Positions 35,211-43,484 of a stretch of DNA of 64,000 nucleotides are shown here, piece by piece. Position 1 is the stretch's first letter; every line of letters begins with the position of its first letter. Where the stretch lies: contig CAVSMR010000002.1 of assembly GCA_963729115.1 (NCBI GenBank), positions 17,624 through 81,623 on the forward strand. The letters run 5' to 3'. The stretch is from Actinophytocola sp963729115. GTDB lineage: Bacteria > Actinomycetota > Actinomycetes > Mycobacteriales > Pseudonocardiaceae. The translations under genes and the position numbers were made by a program. The notes beneath the pieces are model-generated. The model did no database searches, was not told the origin of the DNA, and was given only the letters and a program-made list of their open reading frames with translations.

Positions 35211-36056
35211 TCAGCTCTGGGCCATCGCCGTCCGGGCGTAGCCGTCGGCGAGGCCGAACACTTTCTGTCCGTACGGCACGGAGTTGTTGTAGGAGAAGAC
35301 CGCCGCCCACCAGTCGGCCGGCCGCGCGAGGTCGCGGTCGTTCGCGCACAGGTACCGCGCGGCGCCGAGTGCGGCGTCGTCGATCTGCTGCGGGTCGCCC
35401 TGGCCGTCGAGGTTCGCGTCCGCGGCCCAGCGCGCCCAGGTGGACGGAATGAACTGCATCGGGCCGACCGCGCGATCGACCCGCGGGTCGCCGTCGAACC
35501 GGCCGCCGTCGGTGTCCGACACCGCCTTCACCCCGGCCGACCCGTCGAGCGGCACACCGACGATGGCCCTGGATGGGCGACCATCGTCACGGAGCGTGGC
35601 GCCGCCGTACTGACCATGGTTGGACTCGATGCGCCCGATGCCCGCGAGCGTGGCCCACGACAGGTGGCAGGCGGGGTCCGCGTCGGTCATGGCGAGCTCG
35701 GCGTTGCCGTACGCCATGAGCGCGCGGGCCGGCACGCCGGTGGCCGGGGCGAGCCGCTGCGCCCAGGTGCGCAACGGGTCCTCACCCGGCTTGGGCTGGG
35801 GCTTGGCCTGCGGCTTCGCGGCCTCGTTCGCGGCGGCGGGCGCGACGGCGCCTGGCTGGACGTCGGCCGCGCGCACCTGCTCGTAGGGCACCTCACCGCC
35901 CGGCGGGCGCTCGTGCGGCGAGGTCGCCGCCTTCAACACCAGCACCCCGCCCCCGGCTACCAGGAGCACCGCTACGACGACACCGAGCCTGACGAGCAGT
36001 CCGAGCCCACGTCTGTGCGGGCGGGTGCTGCCGGAGTCGGGCTCGGTGTCGGTCAC
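35211..36056 (-). CDS. lytic murein transglycosylase
   Basis: 281 residues. A cytoplasmic basic front and single membrane segment (LGLLVRLGVVVAVLLVAGGG) put the enzyme outside the cell. A Pro/Lys/Ala linker (AKPQAKPQPKPGED) spans the wall, then an MltB-type catalytic domain. Catalytic Glu in LAGIGRIESNHGQYGG; conserved AVGPMQFIPSTWARWAADAN; then LGAARYLCANDRDL and AVFSYNNSVPYGQKV. It cleaves the MurNAc-GlcNAc bond forming 1,6-anhydro ends. GTG start at 36056. Independent of its neighbours as far as seen. Confidence 0.9.
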   Translation of the reverse strand: MTDTEPDSGSTRPHRRGLGLLVRLGVVVAVLLVAGGGVLVLKAATSPHERPPGGEVPYEQVRAADVQPGAVAPAAANEAAKPQAKPQPKPGEDPLRTWAQRLAPATGVPARALMAYGNAELAMTDADPACHLSWATLAGIGRIESNHGQYGGATLRDDGRPSRAIVGVPLDGSAGVKAVSDTDGGRFDGDPRVDRAVGPMQFIPSTWARWAADANLDGQGDPQQIDDAALGAARYLCANDRDLARPADWWAAVFSYNNSVPYGQKVFGLADGYARTAMAQS

Positions 36057-36130
36057 ACGAGGTCAACGACGAGGGCTGGGCTACGTTACTGACGAGTTTA
36101 CTGACGAGCTGTCGGCGTCTCGCGGTGGAG

Positions 36131-36622
36131 CTACGCGGAGCGACGCTCGTTCTGGCGCTGAAGGCGCGCCACGCACCACGCGGGCGCGCTGCCCTTGCGC
36201 AGGTGCTGGAGCACGGTGAGCGGGCCGAGGCGGCGGCTCAGGTCCGAGGGCGCGAGGCCGGCCGCACGGTAGTCCAGCGCACGCTGGTCGAGCGGGCTCA
36301 TGCCGGCGTCCCACCACTCCTTGGCCTCCGCGAGGCCACCGACCATCTGCCACCATCCGGCGGCCGCGGACAGCAGGTCGGCCGGCACCTCGGGCAGGCG
36401 TTCCCGCATGGCCGCGAAGAACTCGGGGTCGACGGACTCGACGGCGGCCCAGGGACCGTTGCCCCCGCGGGCACGCTGGCCCGGGATCCCGGTTCTCGGC
36501 TGCACCGGTACATCAGCGAGCCACTCCGACGCGATGCGCTTGATCTCGTCCGACTCGGCGGCCTTCGTGTGGTCCTCGGTCCACTGCCGCACCAGGTCGT
36601 CCACGCCGGAATCGTCGAGCAT
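36131..36622 (-). CDS. conserved protein of unknown function
   Basis: 163 residues, soluble, mildly acidic. Starts MLDDSGVDDLVRQWTEDHTK. Trp-rich centre (LLSAAAGWWQMVGGLAEAKE, then WWDAGMSPLDQRALDYRAAG). The C-terminal half reads like a helix-turn-helix (LAPSDLSRRLGPLTVLQHLR) followed by ARLQRQNERR. The composition suggests a real gene; no family is recognised. The first codons and a GAGGCAGG-like upstream segment support the ATG at 36622. Confidence 0.65.
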   Translation of the reverse strand: MLDDSGVDDLVRQWTEDHTKAAESDEIKRIASEWLADVPVQPRTGIPGQRARGGNGPWAAVESVDPEFFAAMRERLPEVPADLLSAAAGWWQMVGGLAEAKEWWDAGMSPLDQRALDYRAAGLAPSDLSRRLGPLTVLQHLRKGSAPAWCVARLQRQNERRSA

Positions 36623-36722
36623 CCTGCCTCCTCGAGAGAACTGCGGACCAGCCCGCGAAAGTCGATGCCGGAAACCGTAGAGGCCACCACCGACAGTTCG
36701 CCAGACCCGGAGCCGCCTTAAG

Positions 36723-36880
36723 GCCCCTAGCTGGGCCGTATGTCCGAGAATCCACCCGGACGGTCCAATGTGTCTCGTTGGGCGGCGAAAATTCGTTACA
36801 GCGGGTAACCCATGCGTACAGGTGCATACGACAGCGCCGCCAGGCTCTTGAGCCCGGCGGCGCGAACGTCCCGAATCGGT
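36723..36880. other. noncoding gap before the 53-residue gene
   Basis: 158 bases of comparatively AT-richer sequence between the unknown 163-residue gene and the end of the small membrane-peptide gene. No convincing gene. The short hexamers present (for example GTTACAGCGGG) do not form a clear promoter. Confidence 0.4.
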
Positions 36881-37042
36881 CTAGGCGAACAGGTTCCGCA
36901 TGAACGTGATGATCGCCTCGGCGCCGTCCTTGAGCCAGCCGAGGAGTCCCTGCACAGCTTCCGCGGCCGCCGTGGGCTGGGTGATCACGTAGAACAGCAC
37001 CAGCGCCACAACCACCAGGATCATGGCCTTCTTCGCGTCCAC
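36881..37042 (-). CDS. 53-residue single-pass membrane peptide
   Basis: Translation from GTG 37042 gives MDAKKAMILVVVALVLFYVI, then TQPTAAAEAVQGLLGWLKDG, then AEAIITFMRNLFA. One membrane helix (residues about 6-20) follows a short basic N-terminus. The rest is an amphipathic helix ending in a hydrophobic FMRNLF. GGAG lies six bases before the GTG. ATG 37024 is an alternative start that would remove the basic residues. It is too short to be picked up by usual length cut-offs. The composition is clearly protein-like in this frame only. Function unknown. Confidence 0.65.
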   Translation of the reverse strand: MDAKKAMILVVVALVLFYVITQPTAAAEAVQGLLGWLKDGAEAIITFMRNLFA

Positions 37043-37231
37043 TGCAAGCTCCGTCCGCCGCTACCCCGCCTGTCGGCATACCACCGACCGCCGTGCCCCG
37101 ACCCCCATGGTCCTACACATCGCCGGTTCCGGAGGCGTCTTTCACACGGTAGGCGGGTCCACAATACGGTGCGTACAGCACCAAGCACAGGACTATATGC
37201 CCTGTTCACCCGATCACCCAGGAGACACGCC

Positions 37232-37993
37232 ATGATCGAAACGATCCGTGTCGAGCGCTCCGGTCCGGTCACCACCGTGCTGATCAACCGGCCGCAGGTC
37301 CGCAACGCCGTCGACGGCGAGACCGCGGCGGCGCTCGCGGACGCGTTCCGCGCGTTCGACGCGGACCCGGACGCCTCCGTCGCGGTGCTCGCCGGGGCCG
37401 GCCCGGGGTTCTGCGCGGGCGCGGACCTGAAGGCGGTCGGTACCGACCGCGGCAACCGCACCGTCGCGGACGGCGACGGCCCGATGGGCCCCACGCGGCT
37501 GGTGCTGTCGAAGCCGGTCATCGCGGCGGTGCACGGGCACGCGGTGGCCGGCGGGCTGGAACTGGCCCTGTGGTGCGACCTGCGGGTGGCGGACACGACG
37601 GCGGTGTTCGGCGTGTTCTGCCGGCGCTGGGGCGTGCCGTTGATCGACGGCGGGACGGTCCGGCTGCCGCGCCTGATCGGGCAGAGCCGGGCCATGGACA
37701 TGATCCTCACCGGCCGTCCGGTCGAGGCCGACGAGGCGCTCGCGATCGGGCTCGCGAACCGCGTCGTGCCCGAGGGGCAGGCGCTGGCGGCGGCAACGGA
37801 GCTGGCCGCGCAGCTGGCGGAGTTCCCCCAGGCCTGCCTGCGTTCGGACCGGGCGTCCGCACTGTCCCAATGGGACGATCCGGAGCCGATGGGGACCGAG
37901 TTCGCGCACGGCATGGCCGTGCTCGCCGGCGCGGCGGGCGGGGTCGCCCGCTTCACCGCGGGAGCCGGCCGGCACGGGACGTTCGAGCGCTGA
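37232..37993 (+). CDS. enoyl-CoA hydratase/isomerase family protein
   Basis: 253 residues from ATG 37232, with AGGAGA upstream. Crotonase-fold signatures: VLINRPQVRNAVDGETAAAL, PGFCAGADLKAVGTDR (oxyanion loop) and IAAVHGHAVAGGLELALWCD. A glycine-rich RWGVPLIDGGTVRLPRLIGQ segment carries an Asp rather than the double Glu of classical enoyl-CoA hydratases. The exact reaction (hydration, isomerisation or hydrolysis) is therefore open. It lies near racemase and dehydrogenase genes for acyl-CoA catabolism but is oppositely oriented. Confidence 0.88.
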   Translation: MIETIRVERSGPVTTVLINRPQVRNAVDGETAAALADAFRAFDADPDASVAVLAGAGPGFCAGADLKAVGTDRGNRTVADGDGPMGPTRLVLSKPVIAAVHGHAVAGGLELALWCDLRVADTTAVFGVFCRRWGVPLIDGGTVRLPRLIGQSRAMDMILTGRPVEADEALAIGLANRVVPEGQALAAATELAAQLAEFPQACLRSDRASALSQWDDPEPMGTEFAHGMAVLAGAAGGVARFTAGAGRHGTFER

Positions 37994-38034
37994 CGCCCGA
38001 CAGCCTGCGGCCACCCGGCACCGCCGGTGACGAG

Positions 38035-38334
38035 CTACACCCGCGGCTGCATGGCGTAGCGGACGGCGTCGCTGGGGACCACGCGCAGCGCCACGGCATG
38101 GTCGGTGCACACCGACCGCGCGTGGCGCACGGCGGCCAGCGCGGCCTCGTCGCACATGGTCACGGTGCTCAGGTCCAGGGTGAGCACTTCGATGCCGTCC
38201 GCGTGCTCCAGCTCGAAGAAGGCGCTCACGATCCGGTTGAGATCGGCGACCGTCGACGCGTCGAGGGTTCCGGTGACGCTGACGCCGGCGCCTTCGTTCA
38301 CGAAGATCCGCACCGGCGACATGGCGGTACTCAT
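38035..38334 (-). CDS. STAS-domain protein (anti-sigma antagonist-like) without phospho-serine
   Basis: 99 residues. STAS fold: VRIFVNEGAGVSVTGTLDAS, LNRIVSAFFELEHADGIEVL, TLDLSTVTMCDEAALAAVRH, and HAVALRVVPSDAVRYA. In classical anti-sigma antagonists the loop reads D-(S/T)-S-G with a phosphorylated Ser; here it is CDEAALA, with Glu in place of the Ser. The protein may therefore be constitutively in the partner-binding state or work in a non-phosphorylation role. No cognate anti-sigma kinase gene is adjacent. Confidence 0.82.
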   Translation of the reverse strand: MSTAMSPVRIFVNEGAGVSVTGTLDASTVADLNRIVSAFFELEHADGIEVLTLDLSTVTMCDEAALAAVRHARSVCTDHAVALRVVPSDAVRYAMQPRV

Positions 38335-38351
38335 GGCGCGAAGGATAGCCG

Positions 38352-39491
38352 TCAGGCAATCACGCCGTCAGCCCGTAGTTCGTCTATATCTTGCGCAGAG
38401 TATCCCAGCGAGATCAGCACCTCAGTGGTGTCCGACCGGGGCTCGTGCGGCGCCCGCGGCGTGTCCGTCGCGGTCCGGCCGAACTTGGGCGCGGGGGCCG
38501 GCTGGCGGTGGCCGTCCAAATCCACGAAGGTGCCGCGGGCCGCGTTGTGCGGGTGGTCGCCCGCTTCCTCGGGCGTGAGCACGGCGGTGAGGCAGGCGTC
38601 GGTGCCCTCCGCGCGCGCCGCCCACTCGTCGCGGGTGCGGGTGCGCAGCACGTCCGCGAGCTTCGCCTTGACCGCGGGCCACTGGTCCGGGTCGAGCCGG
38701 CCCGCCACCGCGGCGGGGTCGAGCTCGAGGACCTTGAGCAGGTCGCCCCAGAACCGCTCCTCGATCGCGCCGACCGCCACGTACTTGCCGTCCGCGGTCT
38801 CGTAGGTGTCGTAGAACGGGGCGCCGCCGTCGAGCATGTTGTGGCCGCGGCCCTTGTTCCACAGGCCGATGTTGCGCAGCCCGTGCATGCCCGCGGTGAG
38901 CAGCGCCGCGCCGTCGACCATCGAGGCGTCGACGACCTGGCCCCGTCCCGAGGAGGCCCGCTCGACGAGGGCCGCGAGCACGCCCATCGCCAGCAGCATG
39001 CCGCCCCCACCGAAGTCGCCGAGCAGGTTCAGCGGCGGCACCGGCCGCTCGTCCGCCCGCCCGATCGGTTCGAGCGCACCGGCGAGGCCGATGTAGTTGA
39101 TGTCGTGGCCGGCCGACTCCGCGAGCGGGCCGTCCTGGCCCCAGCCGGTGATCCGGCCGTAGACCAGGCGCGGGTTGCGTTCGAGGCAGACATCCGGGCC
39201 GATGCCGAGCCGCTCGGTGACGCCCGGGCGGAAGCCCTCGATGAGCACGTCGGCGGCGTCGGTCAGGCGCAGCACGATGTCCCGGCCGGCCGGCGCCTTG
39301 GTGTCCACGCCGATCCAGGCGCGGGTGCGCGTGAGCGGGTCGTGCGGGAACGTCAGCACGTCGAACCCGGGCTTGGCCCGGTCGACCCGGACGACGTCGG
39401 CGCCGAGGTCGGCGAGGACGGTGGTCGCGAAGGGCGCGGGCGCGAGCCCGGCCAGCTCGACGACCCTCAGCCCGGCGAGCGGTCCAGCCAT
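38352..39491 (-). CDS. alpha-methylacyl-CoA racemase / family III CoA-transferase
   Basis: 379 residues. N-terminus MAGPLAGLRVVELAGLAPAP then FATTVLADLGADVVRVDR. Residues used by mycobacterial Mcr are in place: His in SAGHDINYIGLAGAL, Asp in NLLGDFGGGGMLLAMG, Glu in FYDTYETADGKYVAVGAIEE. This pattern distinguishes racemases from CaiB-type transferases, whose catalytic Asp lies elsewhere. It interconverts 2R- and 2S-methylacyl-CoA so that beta-oxidation of branched acids can proceed. Upstream of it on the same strand is an acyl-CoA dehydrogenase gene. Confidence 0.9.
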   Translation of the reverse strand: MAGPLAGLRVVELAGLAPAPFATTVLADLGADVVRVDRAKPGFDVLTFPHDPLTRTRAWIGVDTKAPAGRDIVLRLTDAADVLIEGFRPGVTERLGIGPDVCLERNPRLVYGRITGWGQDGPLAESAGHDINYIGLAGALEPIGRADERPVPPLNLLGDFGGGGMLLAMGVLAALVERASSGRGQVVDASMVDGAALLTAGMHGLRNIGLWNKGRGHNMLDGGAPFYDTYETADGKYVAVGAIEERFWGDLLKVLELDPAAVAGRLDPDQWPAVKAKLADVLRTRTRDEWAARAEGTDACLTAVLTPEEAGDHPHNAARGTFVDLDGHRQPAPAPKFGRTATDTPRAPHEPRSDTTEVLISLGYSAQDIDELRADGVIA

Positions 39492-39540
39492 CGACTCCCC
39501 TTACGTGAGCGGTCCGTGCACCCGACGCTACCGCGCCCGA

Positions 39541-39600
39541 GGTTCGCCGTGTTCACCGCGCGCTTCGCTCGCTGTGTTCATGGTTCGCGTCGCTCACAGG
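39541..39600. repeat. intergenic stretch sharing CGCTTCGCTC with the cbiQ-cbiO insertion
   Basis: Between the FadE-type gene and the racemase gene. It contains GTGTTCACCGCG and GTGTTCATGGTTCG around CGCTTCGCTC (39561-39570), then GTCGCTCAC. The same CGCTTCGCTC is at 20031-20040 and GTCGCTC at 20201 in the cbiQ-cbiO insert. Possibly a degraded interspersed repeat; the similarity is short. Confidence 0.3.
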
Positions 39601-40757
39601 GCGCGGGAGATGAGCTCCTTCATGATCTCGTTGGTGCCGCCGAAGATGCGCTGCACGCGAGCGGAGGTCCAGGCGCGCGAGATCGGGTACTCGTTCATGT
39701 AGCCGTAGCCGCCGAACAGCTGCAGGCACTCGTCCGCCACGCGGGACAGGCGGTCCGTCGTCCACCACTTGACCATGGCCGCGCCGGTGACGTCCAGCTC
39801 GCCCTTGAGGTGACGCTCGATGCACTGGTCGAGGTACGCCTTCGCCACGGCGACCTCGGTCGCGCACTCGGCCAGCTTGAACTTCGTGTTCTGGAACTTG
39901 AAGATCTCGCGGCCGAACGCGGTGCGGTCCTTGGTGTAGGCGATGGTCATCTCGACCGCGGCCTCCATCGCGGCGACCGCGGACACGGCGATGATCAGCC
40001 GTTCCTGCGGCAGCTGCTGCATGAGCTGGACGAACCCGAGGCCCTCCTCGTCGCCGAGCAGGTTCTCGGCCGGGACGCGGACGTCGTCGAAGAACAGCTC
40101 GGACGTGTCCTGGCCGTGCATGCCGACCTTGTCGAGCACGCGGCCGCGCCGGAACCCGTCCGCGCCCTCGGTCTCCAGCAGCAGCAGCGACACGCCCTTC
40201 GCGGTCTCCCCCGGATTCGTCTTGGCGACGACGATGATCAGGCCGGCCTGGGCGCCGTTGGTGATGAACGTCTTGGCGCCGTTGAGGACGTAGTGGTCAC
40301 CGTCGGCGTCCGTACCGCGGATCGCCTTGGTCTTCACGTTCTGCAGGTCCGAGCCCGTGCCCGGCTCGGTCATCGCGATGGCGCCGACGAGCTCGCCGGA
40401 CGCGAGCTTGGGCAGCCAGCGCTTCTTCTGGTCCTCGGTGCCGCAGGAGCCGAGGTAGTGGGCGACGATGCCGCTGTGCACGGCGTTGCCCCACGCGTCG
40501 TCGCCGGCCCGCGCCTGCTCCTCCAGCAGGATGGCCTCGTGCGCGAACGTGCCGCCGCCCCCGCCGTACTCCTCGGGGATCGACAGGCACAGCAGGCCGA
40601 CCTCGCCCGCCTTGCGCCACAGCTCGCGGTCGACCTGCTTGGCCTGCGACCAGCGTTCGTGGTGCGGCGCGATCTCCTTCTGGCAGAACGCGTGGGCAAG
40701 CTCGCGGAAGCTGTCCAGGTCCTTGTCGAGCCACGAGGAACGCTGGGTAAGCGGCAT
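39594..40757 (-). CDS. acyl-CoA dehydrogenase (FadE type)
   Basis: 387 residues from ATG 40757 (MPLTQRSSWLDKDLDSFREL). Blocks: SIPEEYGGGGGTFAHEAILL, AIAMTEPGTGSDLQNVKTKA, KTFITNGAQAGLIIVVAKTN, KDRTAFGREIFKFQNTKFKL, and the ending IFGGTNEIMKELISRAL. The YEG catalytic glutamate of short-chain enzymes is replaced by FGG, as in long-chain/isovaleryl-type relatives where the base is in another helix. Divergent from a TetR gene with a 93-base gap containing a palindrome, so it is probably the target of that regulator. Confidence 0.92.
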   Translation of the reverse strand: MPLTQRSSWLDKDLDSFRELAHAFCQKEIAPHHERWSQAKQVDRELWRKAGEVGLLCLSIPEEYGGGGGTFAHEAILLEEQARAGDDAWGNAVHSGIVAHYLGSCGTEDQKKRWLPKLASGELVGAIAMTEPGTGSDLQNVKTKAIRGTDADGDHYVLNGAKTFITNGAQAGLIIVVAKTNPGETAKGVSLLLLETEGADGFRRGRVLDKVGMHGQDTSELFFDDVRVPAENLLGDEEGLGFVQLMQQLPQERLIIAVSAVAAMEAAVEMTIAYTKDRTAFGREIFKFQNTKFKLAECATEVAVAKAYLDQCIERHLKGELDVTGAAMVKWWTTDRLSRVADECLQLFGGYGYMNEYPISRAWTSARVQRIFGGTNEIMKELISRAL

Positions 40758-40810
40758 GACGGCTCCAAAAACAATCCGGATGGCATGTAAAGTCTGGGAC
40801 GAATGTACCT

Positions 40811-40820
40811 GCGTGCACGC
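40811..40820. promoter_or_regulatory. palindrome GCGTGCACGC between FadE-type and tetR genes
   Basis: Perfect ten-base palindrome, extended by imperfect matches (CCTGCGTGCACGCCTGCACG), in the middle of the 93-base divergent region. This is the expected place for a TetR operator controlling both genes. Confidence 0.45.
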
Positions 40821-40850
40821 CTGCACGTAAAGGAGCGAGGAGGGCCGGTC

Positions 40851-41462
40851 ATGGCGGCTCCGGCTACGCGGCGGCACCGCACCCAGGCCGAACGCAGCGA
40901 GCGGACGCGGGAACTGTTGCTGGACGCGACGATCGCGTGTCTGGTGGAGCTGGGCTACTCGCGGACGACCGTGCACGAGATCTGCCGGCGGGCCGGCCTG
41001 TCCCGCGGGGCGCAGCAGCACCACTTCACGACGAAGGCCGAGCTGCTCACGGGCGCGCTGGAGCACCTGTTCCGGCGCCTCGGCGAGGAGATCCTGACGG
41101 CGACGTCGAACCTGCCGCCCGGGCCGGAGCGGCTCGGCGAGGGCATCGACCTGTTGTGGCAGGCGTACTCGGGCACGCTGTCGACCGCGGCGGTCGAGCT
41201 GTGGGTGGCGGCGCGGACCGACGACGAGCTGCGCCGCAGCCTGCTGCCCGTCGACCGCGAGCTGGGCCATCTGACGCTGGAGTTCTACCGGCGGATCGCG
41301 GGCCCCGTGGACGAGGCCCGGCTGCAGACGATGCTGCTGCTGACCGTGAACCTGGTCCGCGGCCTCGCCCTGGACGCGATGATCGGCGGCGACTCCGCGC
41401 GGCGTACGGCGTTACTCGCGGAGTGGAAGAGGCTCGTGCTGAGCAGCGGCTTTGGTATGTAG
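40851..41462 (+). CDS. TetR-family transcriptional regulator
   Basis: 203 residues from ATG 40851, preceded by GAGGAGG; the longer frame from 40803 lacks a ribosome site. N-terminal helix-turn-helix: RTRELLLDATIACLVELGYS, then TTVHEICRRAGLSRGAQQHH and FTTKAELLTGAL. The ligand-binding C-terminal domain ends LLAEWKRLVLSSGFGM. The SRGAQQHHF recognition helix is a variant common in actinobacterial regulators of acyl-CoA genes. Expected ligand: an acyl-CoA; expected target: the divergent FadE-type gene. Both are inferred from position. Confidence 0.9.
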   Translation: MAAPATRRHRTQAERSERTRELLLDATIACLVELGYSRTTVHEICRRAGLSRGAQQHHFTTKAELLTGALEHLFRRLGEEILTATSNLPPGPERLGEGIDLLWQAYSGTLSTAAVELWVAARTDDELRRSLLPVDRELGHLTLEFYRRIAGPVDEARLQTMLLLTVNLVRGLALDAMIGGDSARRTALLAEWKRLVLSSGFGM

Positions 41463-41663
41463 CGGTTGGCCCGGCCCTCGCTCGGGCCAACCGCCACTAC
41501 GCATAAAGAGGGTGTTAAGCGCGGAACGTGACGTTTGCCTGTGCAACGGTTCCTGATTGTCGCGTTCCGCCGGCAACCCGCCAGGTTCGTACGTTGCGCC
41601 GGGCCTGGCGTTTCCTGCCCCTTCCGGGCACTTGGCCAGGTGATCACTGGCATCATTCGTGCC

Positions 41664-43445
41664 GTGACTCAGCCGTCTATGCGTCCGCCGTTCCCGCCAC
41701 CGCATCCGCAGGTGCTGCCGCGTTATGTCCACCCGCCCCGCCGTCCGGTGGCGGGCCTGATCGCCGGGCTCGCCGGCCTCGTCGCCGCGGCCCTCGCCCT
41801 GGCCGGTTCGTTCGTGCCGATACACGAGGTGCGATCGGGCGACAGCCTGTACGTGGTCGGGTGGTGGGGAGTCGAGCAGGACGGCCCGATCGGCGAGACC
41901 GGTTCGCTGACCGGCCTGGCGCTCGTGCTCGCCGCGCTGGCGATCGGGATGGGGGCGGTGCTGGCGTTCACCCGGGCGCTGTCCGCGGCGCGCCTGGTGC
42001 TGGCGCTGGGCCTGGGCGCGCTGACGGGGACGGCGTTACTGCAGGCCATGGCGACGCTGCAGGACCTGGCGGTGTGGGACAAGCTGCCCCTCGAGCCGGG
42101 CGAGAAGCTGGAGTTCACCACGGGGTGGGGGTTGTTCCTGCCACTCGGCGCGCTGCTGTTCGGCGTGGCGGCGGTGGTGTTCGTGTACCGGATACCGGGC
42201 GGCCGCATCGAGCCGAACACGCCCCGGATGGGCTTCCCGATGCCGTACGGCCCGCCGACCGGTGTGCAGCCGGCCATCGGCCATCCCGGCATGGCCGGCA
42301 TGCCCGCGGTTCCCGGGGCGCCCGGGGCGCCCGGCGTTGCTGGGCCGGGAGCGGGTGTGCCTGGGGCCGTTGCGCCGGGAACGGGTGTGCCGGGTGCCGC
42401 GGCGGCGGGTGCTGCCGGTGTTGCCGGGCCGGGCGCTGTCGCGCCTGGAGCCGTTGCGCCGGGAGCAGGTGTGCCTGGGGCTGTTGCGCCGGGAACAGGA
42501 GTGCCGGGAGTGGCTGCGGCGGGAGCTGCGGCGAGTGCCGCAGGAGTGCCGGGGGCGCCCGCGCCGGCCGCACCCGACGCGCCGGTGGACAACGCCGACG
42601 CGGAGATCACCCAGCGCACCAAGGTGACCGAGACGCCCGCCGAGGCGGCCACCGACCTACCGGCAGCCGCGCCGGGCGCACTGGCGCTGCCGCGCCGGGC
42701 GCCTCGGCGGCCGCGGCGGCCATGCCCGAGCCGTCCGAGCGCATCAGCAGCGCCCTGACCCCGCCGGTCACCCCGGACGACCCGTCCGCCGCCCCGGCAG
42801 CCGCGGCGGAGGCGGATGAGTGGGCAGCCGCCGAGGCCGAAGGCACTGAGGCACTCCCCGCCCGAACCGACCGCCACGGCTCCAAGCACCTCGTCGCCGA
42901 CCACCGAGGCAGCAGCGGCCGAGACGTCCACCGAACCGGCGGTGGCGGCCGAGTCCGCGACAGCCACCGGCACGGAAGCCACACCCGCCGAATCGGTCAC
43001 ACCCGCCGAAGCCGCCGCCGAGTCCGCGACGGCCGCTGGCACCGACGCCGAAGCCGGCGAACCGGCCACACCCGCCGAATCGGCGACAGTCACCGAATCG
43101 GCGACAGGCGCCGAGTCTGCGGCAGCTGCCGAATCCGCCACAGCCGCCGGCGCGGAAGCCGGCGATGGCAACCCGGCCGAGCCGTCCGCGGCTGGCGAAG
43201 CCGGTGCCGAGGCCGAACCACAGAGCGCCGAAGCGCAGGGCGCCGAGGCCGGGCCGCCAGCGCAGCCCGCCGAGCCGGAATCGGGTGCCACCAAGGAACC
43301 CGCGACCGACGGAGGCGACGCGACCGGACAGGACACGGCCTGGCACGGCGACGCACCCGATCCCGGTTCGTCGAGTCTGGGCGGCCTGCCCGCCGCCCCG
43401 CCGGCGCCCGAGTTGGCCGGCGAGGAAGACAAGCCCGGCAAGTAG
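41664..43445 (+). pseudogene. membrane protein with Gly/Pro/Ala repeats, reading frame broken twice
   Basis: Starting about GTG 41664 (ATG 41679 alternative), frame one gives four membrane helices: PVAGLIAGLAGLVAAALALA, LTGLALVLAALAIGMGAVLA, LVLALGLGALTGTALLQAMA and WGLFLPLGALLFGVAAVVFV. It then gives a collagen-like GVPGAVAPGTGVPG repeat field (42,300-42,560) and a stop at 42758 after an Arg-rich out-of-frame run. The natural continuation (AAAAAMPEPSERISSALTPP ... EAEGTEAL) is in another frame from about 42690. It returns to the first frame at about 42855, near CTCCCCGCCC, and runs to 43445 as an acidic Ala/Glu/Thr tail ending LAGEEDKPGK. Two opposite one-base indels explain this. Function unknown; the actual sequence yields a truncated protein. 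Confidence 0.7.
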
Positions 43446-43449
43446 CGAC

Positions 43450-43479
43450 CGAGGCCCGCGAGCACGCTCGCGGGCCTCG
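43450..43479. terminator. bidirectional hairpin terminator
   Basis: CGAGGCCCGCGAGC / GCTCGCGGGCCTCG, perfect 14-base arms with an AC loop. It sits between the end of the repeat-protein gene (43445) and the stop of the convergent hydrolase gene (43485). It serves both strands. Confidence 0.85.
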
Positions 43480-43484
43480 TCTAC

